Counted from the first letter of the stretch, positions 1-8,997 are shown. The stretch is DNA of 46,508 nt from an uncultured Clostridia bacterium (GCA_944386685.1 CALXCA010000015.1:1-46508); one strand, 5' to 3'. A program made the numbers and translations. Notes: generated by a model not told the origin, from the sequence alone.

Positions 1-91
1 CGCTTGGGCGCGAACATTTTCCATAAAATTAATTTAAGAAATTCTAAATTTCCTCCAATCGTATTCAAAATTTATTTATTATTAATATATA
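1..91 (-). repeat. Partial copy of a TIR-bearing MITE-like repeat (family R3)
   Basis: Read on the minus strand, this begins with the AT-rich end found at 43834 (TATTAATAATAAATAAAT, then TTTTGAATACGATT) and continues into an inner block ending AATTTTATGG. The same inner block occurs in the partial copy at the other end of the window. The body of this copy extends to the left, outside the window. Confidence 0.65.
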
Positions 92-107
92 AAAATTTCT
101 TACTGAA

Positions 108-140
108 CATCAGCAAAATTTTTATAAAAAATTGCTGATG
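108..140. terminator. Hairpin terminator candidate
   Basis: CATCAGCAA and TTGCTGATG form a 9-bp stem around an AT-rich loop. It would end transcription entering from the left, just before the promoter at 144. There is no long T-tract on the + strand, so its function as a terminator is inferred. Confidence 0.45.
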
Positions 141-143
141 TTA

Positions 144-172
144 TTGACATGATATATCAAATGTGATAATCT
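144..172 (+). promoter_or_regulatory. Sigma-A type promoter for the acyl-CoA synthetase gene
   Basis: TTGACA at 144-149 is followed after 17 bp by TAATCT at 167-172 (GATAAT overlaps at 165-170). It lies about 50 bp ahead of the start codon at 220, downstream of the hairpin. Confidence 0.55.
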
Positions 173-219
173 AGTTTTGAAAACTATATTGATAGATTTT
201 CAGAAAGGAAACATAAATT

Positions 220-1935
220 ATGGAAAAATATTTTGAATCAGTAGATTGCAAAAATATAAAAGAAATATTATATAATTCTGTAAAAAAATTTTCAGACAAT
301 ATTGCATTTGTAATAAAACACAAAAAGGACAAAGAAAATATAGAATATGAAAAAGTAACATACAAAAAATTGTTAGAAGATGTAAACAGTTTTGGGACAA
401 AATTATATGAATTAGGACTAAAAGGCAAAAGAATAGCAATTGTTGGAAGAAACAGATATGAATGGGTAGTGGCACACTTAGCAAATTTATTAGGAAATAT
501 TGTATCTATACCATTAGACAAAGAGTTACAAGTAGATGAATTAGAAAGTTGCTTAGAAAGAAGCAAAGCAGATGTTGTTGTATTTGATGAAAAATACACA
601 GAAAATATAAAAACAATAGAAAAAAATAATAAAACAAATTTAACTAAATATATATGTATGACAAAATTAGAAGGATATGATAATTTCTGGGATTTAAAAA
701 CAGATGGAGAAAATCTTATAAAACAAGGAAATACAGAATTTATAGATTGTAAAATAGATAATGATAAAATGGCTATTTTACTATTTACATCAGGAACAAC
801 ATCAAAATCTAAAGCAGTAATGTTATCACAATATAATGTTGCATCAAATGTATATGCAATGCTACTTGTAGAAGACATACGTTCAACAGACCATAATCTA
901 GCATTTTTACCATTTCACCATATTTTTGGTTCAACATGTATGATTGTAATGATTGCTGTTGGAGCTCAAACTTCTTTTCCAGATGGTCTAAGATATGTGG
1001 CACAAAATTTAAAGGAATATGAAATTTCAATATTTGTAGGAGTTCCTCTATTAGTAGAAGCAATCTATAAAAACATAGAAAAAGAAATTGACAAAAAAGG
1101 AAAAACAAAACTTATTAATAAAGCAAAAAAGATCAGCAACTTTTTGCTAAAAATAGGAATTGATGTAAGAAGAAAGTTATTTAAAGAAGTAATAGTTGCA
1201 CTTGGCGGAAAAATGAGATTTATAATTTCTGGAGGAGCACCATTAGACAAAAAAGTAGCACAAGGGTTTAACGAACTTGGAATCGACCTTGTTCAAGGAT
1301 ATGGTTTAACAGAAACTGCACCGGTAATTTCTGCAGAAAACTTTAAAAAGAGAAAATTTGGTTCAATAGGTGTTCCAATGGGAAATGTAGAATTAGAAAT
1401 TGTTAATAAAGATGAAAACGGAGTTGGAGAAATACGTGTAAAAGGACCAAATGTAATGTTAGGATATTATGAAAATGAAGAAGCAACAAAACAAGTGCTA
1501 AAAGATGGATGGTTTTACACAGGAGACTTAGCATATATAGATAAAGATGGTTACATCTTTTTAACAGGACGTCAAAAAGACATGATAGTTTTAAAAAACG
1601 GAAAAAAAGTTTTTCCAGATGAATTAGAAACATTAATAAAAAGAGTAGACTTAGTAAAAGAATGTATAGTTTATGGAATGCCAGATGAAAAAGATAAAAA
1701 TGATGTAAAAATTTCTGTAAAAGTTGTTTATGATAAACAAGTAGCAGAAGAAAAATATCCAGGCAAAACAGAAGAAGAACTTAAAAAAATTATGTGGGAA
1801 AAAATCAAAGAAATTAATAAAACATTTCCACCATATAAATACATTAAGAATATGATTTTTACAGATGAAGAACTAATAAAAACTACAACACAAAAAGTAA
1901 AAAGAAATGAAGAAATAAAAAGAATTTTAGGATAG
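220..1935 (+). CDS. AMP-forming long-chain acyl-CoA synthetase (AMP-binding family)
   Basis: 571 residues. This family activates a carboxylic acid with ATP to an acyl-adenylate and then an acyl-CoA thioester. The phosphate-binding motif LLFTSGTTSKSKAVMLS lies near residues 187-203. GYGLTETAPVIS (about 360-371), the TGD motif (WFYTGDLAYID, about 432) and the hinge region GRQKDMIVLKNGKKVFPDE (about 449-467) follow in the expected order. A basic C-terminal subdomain ends the protein. Length fits FadD/long-chain acyl-CoA synthetases; substrate length cannot be read from sequence, and aryl or medium-chain acids are possible. The start is ATG 220 with CAGAAAGGAAA upstream. The gene appears monocistronic, followed by a REP-type palindrome cluster. 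Confidence 0.85.
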   Translation: MEKYFESVDCKNIKEILYNSVKKFSDNIAFVIKHKKDKENIEYEKVTYKKLLEDVNSFGTKLYELGLKGKRIAIVGRNRYEWVVAHLANLLGNIVSIPLDKELQVDELESCLERSKADVVVFDEKYTENIKTIEKNNKTNLTKYICMTKLEGYDNFWDLKTDGENLIKQGNTEFIDCKIDNDKMAILLFTSGTTSKSKAVMLSQYNVASNVYAMLLVEDIRSTDHNLAFLPFHHIFGSTCMIVMIAVGAQTSFPDGLRYVAQNLKEYEISIFVGVPLLVEAIYKNIEKEIDKKGKTKLINKAKKISNFLLKIGIDVRRKLFKEVIVALGGKMRFIISGGAPLDKKVAQGFNELGIDLVQGYGLTETAPVISAENFKKRKFGSIGVPMGNVELEIVNKDENGVGEIRVKGPNVMLGYYENEEATKQVLKDGWFYTGDLAYIDKDGYIFLTGRQKDMIVLKNGKKVFPDELETLIKRVDLVKECIVYGMPDEKDKNDVKISVKVVYDKQVAEEKYPGKTEEELKKIMWEKIKEINKTFPPYKYIKNMIFTDEELIKTTTQKVKRNEEIKRILG

Positions 1936-1953
1936 AAAATATTATTTTTATAT

Positions 1954-2247
1954 TGGGGTCGGTCCTTTTCTCTATTGGGGTCGGTCCTTTTTTTGCTTAG
2001 TGGTTGTTGTTGGGGTCGGTCCCTTTTTTGATTGGGGTCGGTCCTAAAATCAAACCAAATATATAAATTGTTTTGTAATACCGCGTAAGCGACCAAATGA
2101 GCGTAGCGAATGCGATTTGGAGCAACCTACTTATTGAAATTCTTTTGTAGGTTGCGACACACAAGGTATAAAAAACAATTTATATATTTGGTTTGATTTT
2201 AGGACCGACCCCAATCAAAAAAGGGACCGACCCCAACAACAACCTCT
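1954..2247. repeat. REP (GGGGTCGGTCC) cluster forming a giant inverted repeat
   Basis: Four + strand copies of GGGGTCGGTCC (about 1955, 1977, 2012, 2034) face two minus-strand copies (about 2203, 2224). The segments 2002-2074 and 2172-2244 look like perfect 73-bp inverted arms, including the unique parts TAAAATCAAACCAAATATAT. Between them is a second hairpin, GCAACCTAC/GTAGGTTGC. The same 11-12 bp core flanks the RAYT transposase at 38901-39671, which makes this a probable REP/BIME element mobilised by it. Confidence 0.75.
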
Positions 2248-2276
2248 AGACAAAAAAGGAAAATTTAAAATTATAC

Positions 2277-2305
2277 TTGAAAGTTTATATATAATGTTAT
2301 ATAAT
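2277..2305 (+). promoter_or_regulatory. Sigma-A type promoter for yqeG
   Basis: TTGAAA at 2277-2282, 17-bp spacer, TATAAT at 2300-2305. It overlaps the upstream in-frame ATG at 2294, so that ATG would lie at or before the transcript start. This supports the TTG start at 2330. Confidence 0.6.
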
Positions 2306-2329
2306 TTGAGAAAAAAAGGAGAAAGAACA

Positions 2330-2848
2330 TTGATATTTTATCCAGACGCATATTTTAAAAATGCCAAACAAATAACAACAGAATTTTTAAACAAAAATAA
2401 TATAAAAGCACTAATATTAGATTTAGATAATACATTAATAGATTATGATAGAAATATGCCAGAAGGTATAATAGAGTGGGCAAATGAACTTAAGAAAAAT
2501 GGCATAAAATTATATATAGTAACAAATACAAACAAAAAGAAAAAAGCAGAAAGTGTTTCAAAAAAATTAGATATACAATATAATTATTTTGCAACGAAAC
2601 CATTAAAATTTGGATTATTAAAAGCACAAAAAAAATTAAAAGAAAAACCAGAAAATATAGCTGTAGTTGGAGACCAACTTTTTACAGATGTACTAGGTGC
2701 AAATAGATGTAAAATGTTTTCAATATTAGTAGATCCAATTGCAGAAAGAGATATATTAATAACAAAAGTAAAAAGACCAATAGAAAACTTTTTAAAGAAA
2801 AAATATTTCGAAAAACTAAACAAAGGAGGAGTTATGGATAAAAAATAG
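2330..2848 (+). CDS. yqeG: YqeG-family HAD-superfamily (IIIA) phosphatase
   Basis: 172 residues from the TTG at 2330, chosen because AAAGGAGAAAG sits correctly upstream and the promoter overlaps the earlier ATG at 2294. HAD motif I is ALILDLDNTLIDYD, with the two catalytic aspartates in DLDNT. Motif II is LYIVTNTN (Thr/Asn), motif III a lysine in ATKPLKFG, and motif IV VVGDQLFTDVLGA. YqeG proteins are conserved in Firmicutes and probably hydrolyse a phosphorylated metabolite; their substrate is not settled. The 3' end contains a strong ribosome site (AAAGGAGGAG) and a small hairpin that may serve the next gene. Confidence 0.85.
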   Translation: MIFYPDAYFKNAKQITTEFLNKNNIKALILDLDNTLIDYDRNMPEGIIEWANELKKNGIKLYIVTNTNKKKKAESVSKKLDIQYNYFATKPLKFGLLKAQKKLKEKPENIAVVGDQLFTDVLGANRCKMFSILVDPIAERDILITKVKRPIENFLKKKYFEKLNKGGVMDKK

Positions 2849-2868
2849 TATTATCCATACAATAAAAA

Positions 2869-3621
2869 ATGTACATTAATGATACACATATTGTTTTTTA
2901 TTTTATCATAGGCATATTAGGACTGCTTGTTGGAAGACTTGTGGCTTGGATGAATAAAAGACTACCAGAATATAAAAAAGTATTTTCCAGAGAGATGTTC
3001 CAAGAACATAAAATTAATCCAAAATGTAATCTTCCACTTATGATTATAACAATGATAATTTATATAGCATTATTATTTAGATATGGAATACAATCTACAT
3101 TTATAGAAAATTTGAATTTAATAAAATTTATGATATTAACACCAATGCTGTTATCAGCATTTGTTATAGACTATAAATTACAAATAATACCAAATAGATT
3201 AAATTTAACAATGTTTGAAGTTGGACTTATAATAGCATTTTTATATGGAATGTCAAATGTAGCAATAACAATAGATATGTTATTAGGAATGTTAGCTGGA
3301 GGTGGTGTATTTTTAATAATAACATTACTAGGAAGTTTATTTTTTGGGAAAGAAGCACTTGGGTTTGGTGATGTTAAATTGATGGGAGCATTAGGATTAT
3401 ATTTTGGATGGGCAAATATTTTAGCAATATCTGCAATGTCATTTTTAATTGGTGCAGTATTAGGAATTATACTGGTAATAACAAGATTAAAGAAAAAAGA
3501 TGAATATATACCTTTTGGACCATTTATAGTAATTGCAACATTTATAAGTATTTTTATACCTTTTAATATTTTATTACCAATACTTTTAAAAATCTTTACT
3601 TTAGGAACTTATAAAAACTAA
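2869..3621 (+). CDS. Prepilin peptidase (A24 family aspartyl protease), integral membrane
   Basis: 250 residues, mostly hydrophobic, with about seven membrane segments. The two catalytic aspartates of the GxGD protease fold are visible in LLSAFVIDYKLQIIPNRLN (about 103-106) and GFGDVKLMGALGLYFGW (about 168). These enzymes cleave the leader of type IV prepilins or competence pseudopilins. The four-cysteine N-terminal zinc motif of PilD-type enzymes is absent, so N-methylation is less certain. The ATG at 2869 has no good ribosome site directly upstream. The strong AAAGGAGGAG at 2822-2831 is separated from it by a hairpin (2834-2858), so translation may be coupled to yqeG. No pilin genes are in the window. 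Confidence 0.8.
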   Translation: MYINDTHIVFYFIIGILGLLVGRLVAWMNKRLPEYKKVFSREMFQEHKINPKCNLPLMIITMIIYIALLFRYGIQSTFIENLNLIKFMILTPMLLSAFVIDYKLQIIPNRLNLTMFEVGLIIAFLYGMSNVAITIDMLLGMLAGGGVFLIITLLGSLFFGKEALGFGDVKLMGALGLYFGWANILAISAMSFLIGAVLGIILVITRLKKKDEYIPFGPFIVIATFISIFIPFNILLPILLKIFTLGTYKN

Positions 3622-3795
3622 ATAATATGAAATTTTAATTTATATAATACAATGCGAAAAAAATTTAATATTATAAATCTTTTTCAAAAGAAAGTTATAT
3701 TTGTTTAAAAATTCAGCAAATTAAAATTAAAATAAATAGGTTTATAGGCAAATCCTAACCAAAAACCTAAATAATATACAAGGAATTGAATTATA

Positions 3796-4854
3796 ATGAA
3801 TGGAAAAATGCAATGGTTAAGAAACAAACTATTAAGTATGGATTTACAAGGAATGATAGTATCAAACCCTGTTAATATTAGATATTTAACAAACATAAAA
3901 GCAGAGGGATTGTTATTAGTAACAAGAAAAGAAAATATATTTTTAACAGATGGAAGATATATAGAAGATGTTCATAATACACTAACATTATTTGATGAAA
4001 TAGTTGTATATGACACAATAGGATTAACATTAGATGATTACGAAAATTTCTTTATGTTTTGTGAAAAAGTAGGATTTGAAGAAAATTATGTTACATATGC
4101 AAAATATAAAGAATATATGCACAAATTCAAAATTAATAGTTTAGTAGAAACAGAAGGAATGATAGAAAAACAAAGGATGATAAAAGATGAAGAAGAAATA
4201 GAATCAATTAAAAAAGCTTGCAAAATAACAGATGACTGTTATAATTATATATTAAATTATATCAAACCAGGAATGACAGAAAAACAAATTGCAAGAGAGA
4301 TTGACGACTATTATTATAAACATGCAGAAGGAACATCATTTGACACAATTGTTGCATCTGGAGAAAATTCTTCTAAACCACATGCAATACCAACAGATAG
4401 ACAAATACAAGAAAAAGATATAATAACAATAGACATGGGATGTAAAGTTAATGGATATTGTTCAGATATGACAAGAACATTTTTTGTTGGAGAAGTTCCA
4501 GAAGAAATAAAACCTATATATGATTTAGTATTAAAAAATCAACTACAAACATTAAATGATATGAAAGAAAACTTTAATACAAAACTTTTATCAAAAATGG
4601 TAGATAATGATTTTAGACTAAATAATTATGATTTAATTCATGCTTTAGGTCATGGAGTAGGGTTAGATATACATGAAGCTCCAACAATAAGTATTAGGTC
4701 AGAAAATATGTTAAAAGAAAATATGGTAGTAACAGATGAACCAGGAATATATGTAGCAGGAAAATATGGAGTAAGAATAGAAGATACAGTATTAGTTGGA
4801 AAAGGTGGAAGCGAACCTTTAACAAAATCAAATAAAGACTATGTTATAATTTAA
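3796..4854 (+). CDS. Xaa-Pro aminopeptidase (M24B metallopeptidase)
   Basis: 352 residues. An N-terminal creatinase-like domain (about 1-125) precedes a pita-bread M24 domain. Metal ligands fall in the expected order: Asp in TIDMGCKVNGYCSDMTRTF (two aspartates, about 215 and 226), His in HALGHGVGLDIHEAP (about 284-298), Glu in VVTDEPGIYV (about 316) and Glu in GVRIEDTVLV (about 329). The family removes an N-terminal residue preceding proline, using two divalent metals, in the cytoplasm. Length matches the short PepP/PepQ-like enzymes of Firmicutes. The start is ATG 3796 with AAGGAATTG upstream. In many Firmicutes this gene precedes efp, but no efp follows here. Confidence 0.85.
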   Translation: MNGKMQWLRNKLLSMDLQGMIVSNPVNIRYLTNIKAEGLLLVTRKENIFLTDGRYIEDVHNTLTLFDEIVVYDTIGLTLDDYENFFMFCEKVGFEENYVTYAKYKEYMHKFKINSLVETEGMIEKQRMIKDEEEIESIKKACKITDDCYNYILNYIKPGMTEKQIAREIDDYYYKHAEGTSFDTIVASGENSSKPHAIPTDRQIQEKDIITIDMGCKVNGYCSDMTRTFFVGEVPEEIKPIYDLVLKNQLQTLNDMKENFNTKLLSKMVDNDFRLNNYDLIHALGHGVGLDIHEAPTISIRSENMLKENMVVTDEPGIYVAGKYGVRIEDTVLVGKGGSEPLTKSNKDYVII

Positions 4855-4976
4855 TTGTAAATAAAACTTTATTATTTACAATGTAAATTGTTACAAGACA
4901 TAGAATTTATTAAAATTATATACTTCAAATTAATAAGCAATATTAATAAAATTTTATATTAAATAGGGAGAATATT

Positions 4977-5867
4977 ATGGGGTTAAAAGTTGAAAATGTT
5001 AGTAAACATTTTGGTAGCAAATTAGCAGTAGATAACATCAGTTTTGAAATAAATGAGCCAGGTGTATTTGGTTTACTTGGAACAAATGGTGCAGGAAAAT
5101 CTACTACAATAAGAATGATTTTAGGAATATTAAAAAAGGATTCTGGAAATATTACATGGAATGGAAAACCAGTAGAAAGAAAAAATATAAATTTTGGATA
5201 TTTACCAGAAGAAAGAGGGATTTATCCAAAAACAAAAATATATGAACAATTATTGTTTTTCTCAGAATTAAAAGGAATGAAAAAAGAAGATGCAACAAAA
5301 GAAATTGATTATTGGATGGGAAGATTAAAAGTTGATGAATACAAAAACATGACAGCAGAAAAATTATCAAAAGGAAATCAACAAAAAATTCAATTTATAA
5401 TATCAATATTACATAATCCAGAATTAATAGTTTTGGACGAACCATTTAGTGGCTTAGACCCTGTAAATACAGAAATGTTAAAAGAAGTTATTTTAGAATT
5501 AGTTGAAAAAGGAAAATATATAGTAATGTCAAGCCATCAAATGACTTCAATAGAAGAATTTTGTAAAGATATAGTTATTATAAATAAAGGAAAAACAGTA
5601 TTAAAAGGAAATTTACAAGAAATAAAAAACTCATATAAAGCCAACAGACTAGAAATAGATACAGAAAAAGATATATCTAAAGAAATAGAAAAACAGAATA
5701 TGAAATTAATAAAACAAGTAGATAGAAATTATGAAATAGAAATTAAAGACGAAGATGATGCATATACTTTAATGAAAAATTTAGTAAATAATAATTATAA
5801 AATTAATAAGTTTGAATTAAAGAGACCAAGTTTAAATGACATATTTATAGAAAAAGTTGGACAATAG
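4977..5867 (+). CDS. ABC-2 type transporter ATP-binding protein (NatA-like)
   Basis: 296 residues. Walker A is GTNGAGKSTT (about 39-48). A signature-like LSKGNQQK precedes Walker B, LIVLDEPFSGLDP, and the switch histidine is in MSSHQMT. The C-terminal about 80 residues form the extra domain typical of NatA/YhaQ-type exporters. It should power the permease encoded next (5966-7237), exporting an unknown substrate; sodium/proton or peptide/antibiotic export are the usual roles. The start is ATG 4977 with AATAGGGAGAAT upstream. Confidence 0.85.
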   Translation: MGLKVENVSKHFGSKLAVDNISFEINEPGVFGLLGTNGAGKSTTIRMILGILKKDSGNITWNGKPVERKNINFGYLPEERGIYPKTKIYEQLLFFSELKGMKKEDATKEIDYWMGRLKVDEYKNMTAEKLSKGNQQKIQFIISILHNPELIVLDEPFSGLDPVNTEMLKEVILELVEKGKYIVMSSHQMTSIEEFCKDIVIINKGKTVLKGNLQEIKNSYKANRLEIDTEKDISKEIEKQNMKLIKQVDRNYEIEIKDEDDAYTLMKNLVNNNYKINKFELKRPSLNDIFIEKVGQ

Positions 5868-5965
5868 TTTGCAAGAAATACTTTCTAGCAATTTGTGTAT
5901 TATAGTTAGAAATAATAAACATAGTAATATGTCTTTAGAGAAAATAGAAAGGAATAGATTTTAAA

Positions 5966-7237
5966 ATGAAAGATTTATTTATAGTTGCAAAATTTACAAT
6001 AAAAGATATGATAAAAAGAAAATCTTTTATTATTTCAAATTTAATAATTTTATTATTTATTGTTATTGGATTTAATATACCTAATATAATGGACTTAATT
6101 ACAGGAAAGAATACTCAAGAATCTGGAGACTCAAATTCAAGTGCAAATGCCTTTGAAACAAAAATGTTAATTGTAGATTCAGAAAATATTTTTGAAAATA
6201 CATTAACAAATTTAAATGAAATGAACTTAGGATATAATTTTACTATCTCAAATGAAAATTTAAGCTTTGATAATATCAAACAAAAAATAGAAAATAAAGA
6301 ATTAGATGAAGCAATAGTTATAAGTAAAAAAGAAAATCAAATAAACTTAGAATATATAGTAAAAAATTTATCAATGGTAAATTCAGTACCAGAAAGTTTG
6401 GTAAATGCACTTACAAGTTTATATAGTAATTTACAAATTTCAAAACTGGGATTAACACCAGAACAAATACAAAGTATTACACCAAATTTTGCTTTTGAGA
6501 TGAAACAAACAGAAGAACAGGAAGTACAAGGAAATCCATTTGTAATAATGTTAATATCTTTAGTATTATTTTATGCAATATATTTCTGTGCATATCAAGT
6601 ATCAAGCTCTATAACAACAGAAAAAACATCAAAAATAATAGAAACACTTGTTACATCAACTACACCAAGAACAATTGTATTAGGAAAAACAATTGGAATA
6701 GGAATTGTAGGAATAATACAAATAGTTGCAATTATTGCAACAGCATTAATTTCTAATGCACTATTCTTAGAAGAAGGAATATTAGATGGAATAATAGATT
6801 TTGACAATATAACACCATTTTTAGGATTAGTTACACTGGTATATTTTGTATTTGGATATGCAGTTTATGCTTTACTATATGCACTTACAGGTTCTACAGT
6901 AAGTAAGCCAGAAGATGTTCAATCCGCAAATGGACCAGTTGCAATTATAGCAGTTATAGGATTTTATTTATCATATTTTACAATGATGAACCCAACAAGT
7001 AACTTAAACCAAATTGCAGCAATTTTACCAATATCATCACCATTTTGTATGCCATTTAGAGTAATGATGGGAATTGCAACACCAACAGAATTAATAGTAT
7101 CAATTGCAATACTTGTAATAACAATATTTGTAGTTGCAAAAATTTCTATAAAAATATATTCTCAAGCAATACTAAATTATGGAAGTAAAATTAGTTTAAA
7201 AGAAGCTTTACAAATGTATAAAAATAAAAATGTTTAA
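5966..7237 (+). CDS. ABC-2 family transporter permease (NatB-like)
   Basis: 423 residues. One N-terminal membrane helix (about 19-40) is followed by a roughly 150-residue extracytoplasmic domain, then five or six hydrophobic helices from about residue 190. This is the ABC2_membrane_3 layout. The conserved stretch KTSKIIETLVTSTTPRTIVLGKTIG occurs between helices. It lies 98 bp downstream of the ATPase gene and is presumably co-transcribed, forming an exporter. The start is ATG 5966 with GAAAGGAAT upstream. Repeat R2 begins 23 bp after the stop codon and may terminate the transcript. Confidence 0.82.
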   Translation: MKDLFIVAKFTIKDMIKRKSFIISNLIILLFIVIGFNIPNIMDLITGKNTQESGDSNSSANAFETKMLIVDSENIFENTLTNLNEMNLGYNFTISNENLSFDNIKQKIENKELDEAIVISKKENQINLEYIVKNLSMVNSVPESLVNALTSLYSNLQISKLGLTPEQIQSITPNFAFEMKQTEEQEVQGNPFVIMLISLVLFYAIYFCAYQVSSSITTEKTSKIIETLVTSTTPRTIVLGKTIGIGIVGIIQIVAIIATALISNALFLEEGILDGIIDFDNITPFLGLVTLVYFVFGYAVYALLYALTGSTVSKPEDVQSANGPVAIIAVIGFYLSYFTMMNPTSNLNQIAAILPISSPFCMPFRVMMGIATPTELIVSIAILVITIFVVAKISIKIYSQAILNYGSKISLKEALQMYKNKNV

Positions 7238-7260
7238 ATATAAATGGATATATATTAAAT

Positions 7261-7423
7261 TTTTTATTGAATAGGAAAAATCGCTTTTTCCTATTCAATA
7301 AAAGAGCTTCGCTCAAACGGATGCACACAAATTTTACTTTGTAAAATTTGGCGCGCGAACAATAACGCGGACTTTAAAGTGTTATAAATATATAAAATGT
7401 CCAAAAAAGTCCGCTATTGTTCT
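7261..7423. repeat. Three-hairpin repeat R2, copy a
   Basis: Three successive hairpins: TTTTATTGAATAGGAAAAA with its complement around TCG; AAATTTTAC/GTAAAATTT; and GAACAATA-CGCGGACTTT with AAAGTCCGC-TATTGTTC. A near-identical copy lies at 8434-8593 and a shorter inverted one at 32766-32853. It follows the permease stop and may act as a terminator or a structured mobile repeat. Confidence 0.75.
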
Positions 7424-7486
7424 TGAATTATAACTAAATAAAAATAGGATATTATATAAAAAATATGCAAAAAGGAAAGAATGTTT

Positions 7487-8347
7487 ATGTATGATACTAT
7501 AATTATAGGAGCAGGACCAGCAGGAATAACTGCTGGTATATATGCCAAAAGAGGAAATTTAGAAACTCTAATAATTCATAATTGTGAATCTGCATTACAA
7601 AAAGCTACAAAAATTGAAAATTATTATGGATTTATAGATGGTATAACAGGAGATAAGTTATATTATAATGGAATTAGGCAAGCAGAAAAACTAGGAATTG
7701 ATGTAAAAAATGAAGAAGTATTAAAAATAGAATTTTGTGCAGATGGTTTTAAAGTTATTACAAATGTAAAAACACATCTTACAAAATCTATAATTTTAGC
7801 AACAGGAACAAAGAAAAATGCTCCCAAAATTAAGGGCATAAAAGAATTTGAAGGAAAAGGTATAAGTTATTGTGCTATATGTGATGGATTTTTTTATAAA
7901 AACAAGACAGTTGCTGTTGTTGGAAATGGTAGTTATGCAGTTTCAGAAGCAAATGATTTAATTAATATTGTAAGTAAATTAATTATGTTAACAAATGGTG
8001 CAGAAAGACCACAAATAAGAGGAGATAATGTAGAAATAAACTCTAAACCAATAAAAGAATTTGCTGGTCAAGATAAAATAGAAAAAGTAGAATTTAATGA
8101 TGGAACAGATTTAAAAATAGATGGAGCATTTATTGCTCAAGGTTCTGCAGATAGTAGTGATTTTGCAAGAAAATTGGGAATAATATTAAATGATAATAAA
8201 ATAAAAGTAGATGAAAACATGGAAACAAATATAAAAGGAATTTTTGCTTGTGGAGATTGTATAGGTGGAACTTTACAAATTTCTAAAGCAGTAGATGATG
8301 GTATGGTGGCAGGTTTAAGTGTTATTAAGTATTTAAAAATACATTAA
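7487..8347 (+). CDS. trxB: Thioredoxin reductase-like FAD/NAD(P) disulfide oxidoreductase
   Basis: 286 residues from ATG 7487. The ATG at 7481 is only 1 bp from the AAAGGAAAG ribosome site, so the second is preferred. The FAD-binding motif GAGPAGITAG is near the N terminus. The redox-active disulfide is YCAICDG (CxxC, about 130-133). The NADPH-binding loop GNGSYAVSEAND replaces the usual GGGDSA with GNGSYA. GIFACGDC is the C-terminal FAD motif. The enzyme would pass electrons from NAD(P)H through FAD to thioredoxin; trxA lies 340 bp downstream. The altered nucleotide loop leaves open a ferredoxin-dependent or NADH-linked variant. Confidence 0.82.
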   Translation: MYDTIIIGAGPAGITAGIYAKRGNLETLIIHNCESALQKATKIENYYGFIDGITGDKLYYNGIRQAEKLGIDVKNEEVLKIEFCADGFKVITNVKTHLTKSIILATGTKKNAPKIKGIKEFEGKGISYCAICDGFFYKNKTVAVVGNGSYAVSEANDLINIVSKLIMLTNGAERPQIRGDNVEINSKPIKEFAGQDKIEKVEFNDGTDLKIDGAFIAQGSADSSDFARKLGIILNDNKIKVDENMETNIKGIFACGDCIGGTLQISKAVDDGMVAGLSVIKYLKIH

Positions 8348-8433
8348 AATATAGTTATTTTTTAAATTTATAAAAATTTTAAATGCTAAATTTTATTTTT
8401 TCTATATATTGAAAACTATAGATTTCTTAAATC

Positions 8434-8593
8434 TTTTTATTGAATAGGAAAAATCGCTTTTTCCTATTCAATAAAAGAGCTTCGCTCAAACGGATGCACA
8501 CAATTTTACTTCGTAAAATTGGCGCACGAACAATAACGCGGGCTTTAAAATGTTATAAACATATAAAATGTCAAAAAAGCCCGCTATTGTTCT
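8434..8593. repeat. Three-hairpin repeat R2, copy b
   Basis: Near-identical to 7261-7423. Several differences keep pairing: GCGGACTTT/AAAGTCCGC becomes GCGGGCTTT/AAAGCCCGC, and the middle stem shortens symmetrically. It lies between trxB and trxA. Confidence 0.75.
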
Positions 8594-8688
8594 AGATAAA
8601 AGATTAAATGGTTAAAAAATTAAGCATAAAAAATATATATGTTAATAAAATTTATAAATATATTATACGAGAAAGGAAAGTGATTAAT

Positions 8689-8997
8689 ATGGAAATATTA
8701 GAAATTAAAGGAACAGAACAATTTGATAAAGAGGTGTTAAAATCTGAACAAACAGTATTTGTTGACTTTTTTGCAACATGGTGTATGCCATGTAAAATGA
8801 TGGCAGGAGTTATAGACAAAATGGCAGAAGAATATACAAATGTAAAATTTGTAAAAATAGATGTTGACCAAAATCAACAATTATCTGAAAAATATAATGT
8901 TATGAGCATTCCAACAATGATGGTCTTTAAAAAAGGAATGGCAACAAAAACATTTATTGGAGTAACAGATAAAGACGAAATAGCAAAAGAATTTTAA
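8689..8997 (+). CDS. trxA: Thioredoxin
   Basis: 102 residues from ATG 8689, which follows GAAAGGAAAGTGATTAAT. An earlier in-frame ATG at 8608 overlaps the end of repeat R2b and lacks a ribosome site. The active site is FATWCMPCKMM (WCxPC), with the cis-proline in MSIPTMMVF and the usual beta-alpha-beta order. It reduces protein disulfides in the cytoplasm and is presumably re-reduced by the upstream reductase. Confidence 0.92.
   Translation: MEILEIKGTEQFDKEVLKSEQTVFVDFFATWCMPCKMMAGVIDKMAEEYTNVKFVKIDVDQNQQLSEKYNVMSIPTMMVFKKGMATKTFIGVTDKDEIAKEF

Noticed and set aside
2294..2848. ATG 2294 as the yqeG start
   Set aside because: A good -35/-10 pair overlaps that codon, and the TTG at 2330 has the proper ribosome site and gives the usual YqeG N terminus.
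3730..3795. T-box or riboswitch suggested by TAGGTTTATAGG-type sequence before the Xaa-Pro peptidase gene (similar text before 13609)
   Set aside because: Only a short, imperfect hairpin is shared; no T-box core (GGTGG-type) or known riboswitch pattern is visible.
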